From NCBI GenBank assembly GCA_009781125.1, contig WQYS01000012.1, positions 1-19,090 on the forward strand: a DNA stretch of 19,090 bases, read 5' to 3'. The stretch is from Acidobacteriaceae bacterium. Lineage in GTDB: Bacteria; Acidobacteriota; Terriglobia; Terriglobales; Acidobacteriaceae. A program made the translations under genes and the position numbers. Shown one piece after another: positions 10,950-19,090 of the stretch. The notes beneath the pieces are model-generated. The model was not told the origin of the DNA and ran no database searches. It was given only the letters and a program-made list of their open reading frames with translations. The first letter of the stretch is position 1. Each line of letters opens with the position of its first letter.

Positions 10950-11528
10950 TTACAGAGCAAACTGAATCAAATCGGTTACATCAGGCGTGATGGTGGTGAT
11001 GGTGGATGCGCCGTCTGCGCCGGTTGGGTCCTCCAGCGGTCGCATGGGCGAGGGTACAGAGGTCAAGATGTCCTGATCGACCTCATTGAGAAGTATTTCG
11101 TCGGACTCCTGCGAGTTGGCCGCAAACTGGGCCTGCGGGCTGACAGGGGTAACAGGGCCATGAGAAGAAACCGGCGGAAGGGCCGTGGTCGTATGCCTCA
11201 GTCCGAACGGAGCAAGCACGATTACCGCAAGCGCTGCCGTGCCTATCCACAGAAGCGGGCGTGAAAACCGGTGAGGCGATGGAAGCACCGTTTGATGCAC
11301 TCGGCTGGCGCGCGCCTCAGCCATCTGCCGCTGGGCGAAGGCCGTCGTCGCCTCCCGGAAGGACGCCAGTGGGAGGGCCAGGCGGGAAAGCTCCTCCGCA
11401 CAGGCGGTACAGGTGCCGAGATGTTGTTCTCTGGCGGCGAAATCACTGGAGAACGGATGCGGAGAGTGATCCAGAAGCAGATCGCAAAGCTGTTCATGCG
11501 TGAGATGAGAGGTACTGCTCGAGGTCAT
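10950..11528 (-). CDS. Anti-sigma factor with zinc-finger N terminus
   Basis: A 192-residue protein with a cytoplasmic zinc-binding anti-sigma (ZAS-like) motif, REQHLGTCTACAEEL (H-x3-C-x2-C, about residues 33-47), one membrane helix (about 92-110, PLLWIGTAALAVIVLAPFGL) and a roughly 80-residue extracytoplasmic tail. Its ATG overlaps the TGA of the sigma gene by the classic ATGA arrangement (11525-11528), which usually means coupled, balanced synthesis. The tail contains acidic stretches (ESDEILLNEVDQDILTSVPS) but no domain I recognise. It probably holds the ECF sigma factor at the membrane until an envelope signal releases it. Confidence 0.85.
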   Translation of the reverse strand: MTSSSTSHLTHEQLCDLLLDHSPHPFSSDFAAREQHLGTCTACAEELSRLALPLASFREATTAFAQRQMAEARASRVHQTVLPSPHRFSRPLLWIGTAALAVIVLAPFGLRHTTTALPPVSSHGPVTPVSPQAQFAANSQESDEILLNEVDQDILTSVPSPMRPLEDPTGADGASTITTITPDVTDLIQFAL

Positions 11529-12145
11529 AGCGTTTCCTTCGTTTCCGGTTGCATTTCTCTGTGCCGTTTGCGCACGGTCGCCAGCGCGCGATAGAGGTGG
11601 CTTTTGACGGTGCTGATCGAGAGCTGCGTAATGGCGGCAATCTCAGCCAGGTCTAGTTCTTCGACAAAGCGCAGCAGAAAGATATTGCGCTGGCGGCCAG
11701 AGAGCGCGGCCACCGACTCCCAGATCATGGTCACCTGCTCGCTGGCGATCATCCGCGACTCTATGGAGCTTTCCCGCAGTGGCAGGCAGTGAGCGACGTT
11801 GGCAATATCCACCGAGTTGGCGCTGGCGCGCCTCCAGAAGCGGAAGTGGCCAGTTCGGGTGTGGTCGCGGGACAGGTTGATGGCAATGCGTATCAGCCAG
11901 GTGTAGACGGCGCAGTCGCCGCGAAAGCTCGCGCGAGTGCTCCAGGCGCGCAGGAAGGTGTCCTGCGTAAGCGACTCGGCGGTGGCGCGGTCACGCAGGG
12001 ACACCAGCAGAAAACGGAAGATGCGCTGTTCATAGGCAGCAACCACCGCATCGAGATCATCGAATGCAGTCGCGCGCAACGGCCCGGCGGCGGGAACCTT
12101 TTCCAGCGGGCCGGCGTTCTCGGCAGCAAGCGCATGCGATGTCAT
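11525..12145 (-). CDS. RNA polymerase ECF-type sigma-70 factor
   Basis: Directs RNA polymerase to a specialised promoter set. Region 2 is visible at YEQRIFRFLLVSLRDRATAE through LTQDTFLRAWSTRASF and TWLIRIAINLSRD; region 4 at LSGRQRNIFLLRFVEELDLA and ISTVKSHLYRALATVRKR (helix-turn-helix for the -35 element). I choose the ATG at 12145, giving 206 residues, normal for the group. The frame stays open to 12565, but that part is antisense to coaD. No well-spaced ribosome site precedes 12145 (an AGGAG is 18 nt away); another ATG at 12283 exists but would overlap the coaD start. It heads the sigma/anti-sigma/LTxxQ cluster. Confidence 0.9.
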   Translation of the reverse strand: MTSHALAAENAGPLEKVPAAGPLRATAFDDLDAVVAAYEQRIFRFLLVSLRDRATAESLTQDTFLRAWSTRASFRGDCAVYTWLIRIAINLSRDHTRTGHFRFWRRASANSVDIANVAHCLPLRESSIESRMIASEQVTMIWESVAALSGRQRNIFLLRFVEELDLAEIAAITQLSISTVKSHLYRALATVRKRHREMQPETKETL

Positions 12146-12281
12146 GGGTTCAGCCGTACCGGGCTCCTGCCGTTGGAATGGTTGCCTTCTATCAAGACAG
12201 ACGGACACGGCCTGCGAGAAGACTACAGAAGGAGCGAGTTGTTTTTTCACACTGAAGTAAAGCGCTGTATGCTTGAATAAC

Positions 12282-12773
12282 ATGGACTCCGTCAAGGCGA
12301 TATATCCGGGAACCTTCGATCCGCTGACCAACGGCCACGTGGACCTGATCGAGCGCGGATCGAAGATTGTCGATAACCTCATCGTAGCCGTCCTGCTCAA
12401 CAGCGATAAGGGTACGCCGCTGTTCACGGTTCCGGAGCGCGTCGAGATGATCGAGGAGGCCATCGGCGGCATGAAGAACGTCACCGTGGCGACCTTCGAC
12501 GGCCTGCTGGTGGACTTCGCCCGGCTGCACGGAGCCCGGGCCGTGCTGCGCGGCATCCGCGCCATCAGCGACTACGAGTACGAGATGCAGATGGCCATGA
12601 TGAACCGCAAGCTCGATCCCGGGCTGGAGACGCTGTTCATGATGCCCGCCGAGAAGTACACCTACGTCAGCTCGCGTCTGGTCAAGGGGGTCTTCCGCCT
12701 GGGCGGAGACGTAGCCGAGCTGGTTCCCCCGCTGGTGATGGAGCGGCTCAAAGTCAAGGTGCCGACGCGATAG
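12282..12773 (+). CDS. coaD: Phosphopantetheine adenylyltransferase
   Basis: Transfers AMP from ATP to 4'-phosphopantetheine, giving dephospho-CoA, the fourth step of coenzyme A synthesis. The 163-residue length is normal. Motifs: AIYPGTFDPLTNGHVDLIER with the nucleotidyltransferase T-x-G-H-like site (TNGH), then LRGIRAISDYEYEMQMAMMN, then YVSSRLVKGVFRLGGDV. The ATG at 12282 gives the usual start just before the first strand; a TTG three codons earlier (12273) is possible but adds only MNN. No strong ribosome site is visible. It is divergent from the sigma gene, with 136 nt between them. Confidence 0.96.
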   Translation: MDSVKAIYPGTFDPLTNGHVDLIERGSKIVDNLIVAVLLNSDKGTPLFTVPERVEMIEEAIGGMKNVTVATFDGLLVDFARLHGARAVLRGIRAISDYEYEMQMAMMNRKLDPGLETLFMMPAEKYTYVSSRLVKGVFRLGGDVAELVPPLVMERLKVKVPTR

Positions 12774-12790
12774 CTCGTCGAAGTCTATAC

Positions 12791-12838
12791 TTGCTTCTAG
12801 GCAGGCCAAGCCTTTAGGCTTGGCCTACCTGGAAGCAA
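12791..12838. repeat. Solo palindrome of the GCCAAGCC/GGCTTGGC family
   Basis: A near-perfect 48-nt hairpin with arms TTGCTTCTAGGCAGGCCAAG and CC completing the arm, a TTTA loop, and the returning arm with two substitutions that still allow G-U pairing in RNA. It shares GCTTCTAGG and the GCCAAGCCTTTAGGCTTGGC core with each arm of the element at 6260-6444, so it looks like one half-unit of that larger element. It lies 17 nt after the coaD stop and may also end its transcript, although no T-run follows. Confidence 0.85.
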
Positions 12839-12873
12839 AACTCTGAATTCAGACATTTTACAAAAGGCAGTTC

Positions 12874-13620
12874 ATGCGGGCCCCGTTGCGCGGAATTCTA
12901 TTCCTTACAGTCCTGATCTCGTCAGTGTCCTATGCCCAGCAGACGGCAGTCTTGCCGGATGCTCCGCAGCCTGCACCGCAAACAGAAGATCAGCCGAAGC
13001 GGTTCCACGGAATGATGGGCCTCATGCCTGACTCGGGCGTGAGCGCCGGAGTGATTCCTCCTCCGCCGGCCCCGATGCAATCCTTCGTTCTTGCCACGCA
13101 GAACAGCTTTTACCCCACGTCGTTTGCGCTTGTCGGCTTGACCTCGCTCGTAACAAAGGGGCTGGACACGCATCCGGAGTTCGGAAAAGGACCGAAGGGG
13201 TACTGGGAGTACTACTGGCGCGGGTTCGCCGATAGAACGCTTGGGAGCTACTCGGTCATCTTCGTGTACCCGACCCTGTTGCGCCAGGACACGCGCTACG
13301 TCCCTGCGGGCAAGGGACCGGTCATTAAGCGCGGACTGTATGCGGCCAGCCGCGTGTTTGTTGCCCGGTCGTACAGCGGCGAAAACGTATTTAATGCCTC
13401 GGAGGTTCTGGGGCGAGGCACGGCGATCGCCATTTCGACAGCATATTACCCGAGCCAGAGACGCACCGCAGGCGAACAGGCTCCGCGTTTCGCCTATGCG
13501 TTAGGATTCGATGCGGCGACGAATGCGTTTTACGAGTTCTGGCCCGACATTGCTAAACACATTTGGCGCCGTCATTCAGTGAATACTGTCGATGATGGCG
13601 CTCACCTCGGCGAGCGATGA
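12874..13620 (+). CDS. Secreted protein with N-terminal LPDAP motif, function unknown
   Basis: A 248-residue protein with a clear signal peptide (MRAPLRGILFLTVLISSVSY, cleavage after SYA). Just behind it is LPDAPQP, a motif I associate with many exported proteins of Acidobacteriota. The rest has no domain I recognise: a segment rich in proline (VIPPPPAPM), aromatic stretches (KGYWEYYWRGFADRTLGSYS), then DTRYVPAGKGPVIKRGLYAA and a glycine/alanine-rich part that might be weakly membrane-associated or beta-rich. A ribosome site AAGG lies about 8 nt before the ATG. The last 45 nt overlap the end of the convergent HAD gene. Probably envelope-associated; function unassigned. Confidence 0.8.
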   Translation: MRAPLRGILFLTVLISSVSYAQQTAVLPDAPQPAPQTEDQPKRFHGMMGLMPDSGVSAGVIPPPPAPMQSFVLATQNSFYPTSFALVGLTSLVTKGLDTHPEFGKGPKGYWEYYWRGFADRTLGSYSVIFVYPTLLRQDTRYVPAGKGPVIKRGLYAASRVFVARSYSGENVFNASEVLGRGTAIAISTAYYPSQRRTAGEQAPRFAYALGFDAATNAFYEFWPDIAKHIWRRHSVNTVDDGAHLGER

Positions 13621-14238
13621 GATCGTATAGCGCGGATTGAGCCCGGCGCAGACGGCGTGGTCTCCGTAGCCATAGCTCGCCCAGCACGAACGAAGCCCGG
13701 CGTTCTGCGCGAACCGGAGATCGACCTCCGTGTCGCCTACAACCATCACCTCGTCTGCCGCCGAAACCGCAAGCAGCGGTGCAATATGGTTCGTGTAGAG
13801 ACGCGGGTCCGGCTTTCGATACGCCACATCATGCGCGTTAAAAACAGCGTCAAATTGCCGCTCCAAGCCTAACCACGCGATCGCTTGATTGAGACCTCTT
13901 CCCTTGTTGCTGACGACAATCGACGCAATCCCTTTTCGTTTGAGGTAAGACAACACCTCGCAGGCCCCATCAAAGAGCCTGACCAGCGGCGCCGCATCGC
14001 TGTTGTAGAAGTTTCTATAGCAGGCAATCAGTTCTGGAATTTGCTCCTCAGCGCATTGAGGATGAGTCAGCCGCCGCATCGACTCATCGAGAGTAAGGCC
14101 GACCGTCGCCCGCACCTCTTCTATCGTTGGCGCTGGATAGTTGCAGAGTTTCATGGTTTCGCACATCGACCAGTAGATTCCCTCCAACGAGGAAACCAGC
14201 GTGCCGTCGAAGTCCCAGAGAACTGCCTTGATCGCCAT
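13576..14238 (-). CDS. HAD-superfamily hydrolase, phosphoglycolate phosphatase-like
   Basis: A 220-residue phosphatase of HAD subfamily I. Motif I is WDFDGTLV (nucleophile aspartate near residue 9), followed by a helical cap; motif II is VVSNKG, motif III the lysine in YRKPDP, motif IV VVGDTEVD. All catalytic residues are present. The start at 14238 (MAIKAVLWDFDGTL) places motif I where it belongs; the longer frame to 14310 runs through the palindromic repeat. The ribosome site is weak (AAGA-like). The substrate cannot be told: Gph, PpaX and pyrophosphatase-like enzymes share this pattern. Confidence 0.88.
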   Translation of the reverse strand: MAIKAVLWDFDGTLVSSLEGIYWSMCETMKLCNYPAPTIEEVRATVGLTLDESMRRLTHPQCAEEQIPELIACYRNFYNSDAAPLVRLFDGACEVLSYLKRKGIASIVVSNKGRGLNQAIAWLGLERQFDAVFNAHDVAYRKPDPRLYTNHIAPLLAVSAADEVMVVGDTEVDLRFAQNAGLRSCWASYGYGDHAVCAGLNPRYTISSLAEVSAIIDSIH

Positions 14239-14260
14239 TCTTAATTCTATCCAGAAGGCC

Positions 14261-14393
14261 CGGGTGCCCCATCCTGAGCGTAGCGAAGGGTGGGAACGTA
14301 AGACGCTCAATCAGGTGTTTTTCACCTCCGAAACGGTGGCAAGTAATAAAGTTTTCTTTCCCACCCTTCGCTACGCTCAGGATGGGGCACCCG
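14261..14393. repeat. Palindromic repeat with perfect 36-bp arms
   Basis: Arms 14261-14296 and 14358-14393 are perfect inverted copies. The outer end is CGGGTGCCCCAT and the inner part CCTGAGCGTAGCGAAGG, then GTGGGAA. The 61-nt middle has its own small hairpins (AGGTG-TTTTT-CACCT, and CCACCG/CGGAGG-like pairing). It lies between the aconitase stop and the HAD start, both on the minus strand. The inner part matches the element at 1292-1446 except for one base; the outer 12 bases match the end of the element inside aconitase. Confidence 0.9.
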
Positions 14394-14418
14394 AACGGTT
14401 GTGTTTGGTCGTAGCCTG

Positions 14419-17310
<2,892 letters not shown>

Positions 17311-17535
17311 GCTGATTTTCTCCGATAAGAAACCGTGTGTGCTTGCGCGGTGATATAAGGCCGTCGAACGAATGGCGCGGGAGAGCTATCTCGCGATGTT
17401 TACAGGCAGTCAGCGTCCGCGGTCATGACGGCCAAAGCGGAAGCGCTTCAAACGGGATGGAAGGCGTCTCTTCATCGATGGATATTTTAATGCTATCAAT
17501 TATGGCTTGGTAAGCGCCTTAGCAATGAACGAATA

Positions 17536-17937
17536 TCAGGCAGCTTTAATCTCGCTGAGCAGGTCCGGGTGCCGATCCAGCAGCTTGAGCAGTTTGACCA
17601 GCGACAGCGGCGGCTTCGTCTTGCCGTTCTCATAGCGTGAAAAGGCATTCACGCCGCCGCCGAAGAGTTCCGCGGCTTGACGCTGGTCCAGATCGAGTTT
17701 TCTGCGAACCTTGGCGATGAAGTGCGGGTCGACAAGAGCGGCATTCACCTGCTGTTGAAAAGCTCCTATTAACTCGCTATAACGGTCGCCGTGCTCACGG
17801 TTCAGAACGATCTCACCACAAGCTGGGCAAAAGTCACCTGTCACCTCCGGTATGGAGGTGGATTCACTCTTATAGACATAAGGCACGTCGCGCGTGTCAT
17901 GGACCAGTTTCGCCGCGCCACAGCTTGGGCATTTCAT
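17536..17937 (-). CDS. mqsA: MqsA-type antitoxin and repressor
   Basis: Antitoxin of the MqsR/MqsA type II system, which neutralises the MqsR ribonuclease and represses its own operon. The 133 residues align closely with the known E. coli protein by memory: zinc cysteines at 3, 6, 37 and 40 (MKCPSCG and FCPACGE) and a C-terminal helix-turn-helix with GGGVNAFSRYENGKTKP, where N97 and R101 occupy the DNA-contact positions known for E. coli MqsA. So both zinc-binding and DNA-binding parts look intact. The start is 2 nt after the mqsR stop, so the two genes form one operon with the toxin first. It lies upstream of acnA in the same direction, 225 nt away. Confidence 0.95.
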   Translation of the reverse strand: MKCPSCGAAKLVHDTRDVPYVYKSESTSIPEVTGDFCPACGEIVLNREHGDRYSELIGAFQQQVNAALVDPHFIAKVRRKLDLDQRQAAELFGGGVNAFSRYENGKTKPPLSLVKLLKLLDRHPDLLSEIKAA

Positions 17938-17939
17938 AG

Positions 17940-18242
17940 TTATAGCTCCTTGAAGGACACGATCAGCACGTCGTCAATAACAGTCAGCTTCAGATACACC
18001 TCATCGCCGTTCGCTACTTTGGCGTGGTACACATCCTGCCAGATTCGATGATCGGCATGGGTCGTCATGCTCTAATAAAAGTCAGCGGCAGTGAGCGTCA
18101 GGACAACGGCGCACATCCCGGTCAGATTGTGGATGCCTATTTCCCTCGCCCCGTTGAATGCCGTGGCTGTAGCCCTGACCTTTCCCGCTTCTACAAAAGC
18201 TTTAACAGTAGTCAGTTTGCAGTGCGAGGTACGCTTCTCCAC
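17940..18242 (-). pseudogene. mqsR: MqsR-type toxin gene interrupted by an amber codon
   Basis: MqsR is a GCU-targeting mRNA endonuclease. The frame starts with GTG at 18242 (VEKRTSHCKLTTVKAFVEAG, then KVRATATAFNGAREIG) and reads to ADFY, where TAG (18072-18074) interrupts it. After the stop the same frame continues SMTTHADHRIWQDVY to VYLKLTVIDDVLIVSFKEL and a TAA at 17940-17942. Without the stop it would have 100 residues, like E. coli MqsR (98). The TAG replaces the lysine of the family pattern DFYKSMTT, which is K56 in E. coli, a reported catalytic residue. One base change (AAG to TAG) explains it. The Gln and Tyr of the active site are still encoded downstream. An ATG at 18068 begins two codons after the stop and could restart translation of a 42-residue fragment. 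No frameshift was seen. Confidence 0.9.
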
Positions 18243-18248
18243 AGGAGA

Positions 18249-18276
18249 AGTATAACCTAATTGGTTAATTTTGCAA
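18249..18276 (-). promoter_or_regulatory. Predicted mqsRA promoter
   Basis: On the minus strand TTGCAA (-35, 18271-18276) and TATACT (-10, 18249-18254) are 16 nt apart. The expected transcription start, about 7 nt beyond the -10 box, falls on or next to the GTG at 18242. No ribosome site precedes that GTG. Both points suggest a leaderless messenger. This is a pattern match without experimental support. Confidence 0.55.
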
Positions 18277-18285
18277 GTAGGTTAT
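18252..18285. promoter_or_regulatory. Predicted MqsA operator, inverted AACCT/AGGTT-type repeats
   Basis: ATAACCTA (18252-18259) and TAGGTTAT (18278-18285) form an 8-bp inverted pair, and AACCTAATTGGTT (18254-18266) forms a shorter palindrome inside it. Known MqsA sites are AACCT-N2-4-AGGTT; the shorter palindrome differs from this at one base. The palindromes cover the spacer and both promoter boxes, as expected for autorepression. Confidence 0.6.
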
Positions 18286-18418
18286 CCAAATGTCTTGATA
18301 ACAGGAAGGGCTATTTCGTGGTCCAATCTATATAAAGTCAGAGACGCTTCCGAAGAAGGACCTTAAGTTGCGTCGAAGAGCGCATCTTCTGCGCGGTCTT
18401 CGTGTCTGATAGATTAGT

Positions 18419-18436
18419 AATCCGGCCTGCCGGATT
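18419..18436 (+). other. Small hairpin in the leader of the WXXGXW gene
   Basis: AATCCGG-CCTG-CCGGATT, a perfect 7-bp stem with a 4-nt loop, ends 25 nt before the ATG at 18462. It may be a 5'-UTR structure or a binding site; there is no T-run, so it is not a terminator. Confidence 0.45.
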
Positions 18437-18461
18437 GCGAGAGTAGGAAAGGGTGCGCCCT

Positions 18462-19090
18462 ATGAAAGATTCAGCAAATGCAATGAAATATGGATTTATC
18501 CGGCAGTTTGCCATCGCCGCCGGGCTGGCCCTTGGAGTTGGACTCCTCGGCGCCCCGGCCGCCATGGCCCAGACCGACTCCGATCCGGCGGATGTGAACA
18601 TGGCTCCAGCCGACGCCTCGGCGCAGCAGCCTGCGTCTCCCGCTGGCGTCGTCAACGAGAGCCAGCAGCAGGCCGACGAATACAAGCGCACCGGACAACT
18701 GCCCAGCGCTCCGGCCAACGCGCAGCAGCAGGGACAGCCGCCCCAGGGACAATATCAGGGACAGGGCTATCCCCAGGGCGATCAGGGCTATTCTCCCTAC
18801 GATCAGGGGTATGGCCAGCCCGGCGCGCCCTACGGCGATCAGGGCCAGATGATGGACCAGATCGATGCCGGACAGGAGGCCCTGGAGACCAGCACGGCGC
18901 CGCCCGCGCTGCCTGAGTACGCACAGCCCATGGCTCCGGGGCCGAACTATATATGGACTCCGGGCTACTGGTACTGGGGTTCGGCAGGATACTTCTGGAC
19001 GCCGGGAGCCTGGGTGCTTGCGCCCTATCCCGGAGCCTTGTGGACTCCGGGCTACTGGGGCTTTTACGGGGGCCGCTACCGCTGGAACCA
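18462..19090 (+). CDS. Secreted WXXGXW-repeat protein, 3'-truncated by window end
   Basis: The open frame from the ATG at 18462 runs off the window (209 residues visible). GGAAAGGG about 9 nt upstream supports this start. A signal peptide covers about residues 1-36 (KYGFIRQFAIAAGLALGVGL, cleavage near AMA-Q). Residues about 80-130 are low complexity, dominated by Gln, Gly, Tyr and Pro (QGQYQGQGYPQGDQGYSP). The visible C-terminal part has aromatic repeats WTPGYWYWG, FWTPGAW and WTPGYWGFYGG, typical of the YXWGXW/WXXGXW family found in exported or outer-membrane-associated proteins of unknown role. The Gln/Gly/Tyr segment looks disordered and may phase-separate or stick to surfaces; that is inference. 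Confidence 0.85.
   Translation, partial: MKDSANAMKYGFIRQFAIAAGLALGVGLLGAPAAMAQTDSDPADVNMAPADASAQQPASPAGVVNESQQQADEYKRTGQLPSAPANAQQQGQPPQGQYQGQGYPQGDQGYSPYDQGYGQPGAPYGDQGQMMDQIDAGQEALETSTAPPALPEYAQPMAPGPNYIWTPGYWYWGSAGYFWTPGAWVLAPYPGALWTPGYWGFYGGRYRWN

Noticed and set aside
11525..12565. A 346-residue version of the ECF sigma factor with a long N-terminal extension
   Set aside because: The first 140 residues are antisense to coaD and its upstream region and look unlike any sigma factor; the ATG at 12145 gives the normal length.
18338..18924. Three minus-strand open frames opposite the WXXGXW gene
   Set aside because: They are shadows of the + strand gene, which has a signal peptide, a ribosome site and family repeats.

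Overview
The window looks like a chromosomal stretch from a GC-rich member of the Acidobacteriota, probably class Terriglobia. The reasons are the secreted protein with an N-terminal LPDAP motif, the long palindromic intergenic repeats with CATCCTGAGCG and GCCAAGCC..GGCTTGGC cores, and the mix of housekeeping genes. The taxon is inferred from these features and from general resemblance; no 16S or database search was available. No rRNA, tRNA, CRISPR array, prophage or insertion sequence was seen.

Layout: (1) 1-1153, the 3' part of glyA on +, ended by a strong terminator. (2) 1495-6143, a minus-strand potassium-uptake operon: a 42-residue membrane protein, kdpF, kdpA, kdpB and kdpC, tightly packed, with no kdpDE sensor/regulator pair in the window. 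Both ends of this block carry long palindromic repeats (1292-1446 and 6260-6444). (3) 6463-8863, dnaA and a RodZ-like helix-turn-helix membrane protein on -, separated by a 538-nt leader or regulatory region. (4) 9093-10184, an FtsX/MacB-type ABC permease on + without an adjacent ATPase gene. (5) 10310-12145 on -, a compact module of ECF sigma factor, zinc-finger anti-sigma factor and LTxxQ (Spy/CpxP-like) periplasmic protein. (6) 12282-12773, coaD, then a secreted lineage-typical protein (12874-13620) that overlaps tail to tail with an HAD phosphatase (13576-14238). (7) 14419-17310, aconitase, carrying an in-frame palindromic repeat inside its reading frame. (8) 17536-18242, an mqsRA toxin-antitoxin locus whose toxin gene is interrupted by an amber codon at the catalytic lysine position. 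(9) 18462-19090, the start of a secreted WXXGXW-repeat protein cut off by the window end.

The most unusual content is the set of palindromic elements (1292-1446, 6260-6444, 12791-12838, 14261-14393, 15924-16030). They share pieces of sequence in different combinations, and one has been absorbed into the aconitase coding sequence. The second is the mqsRA locus: antitoxin, operator and promoter look intact, while the toxin frame is broken exactly at its active-site lysine, with an ATG two codons beyond the stop.
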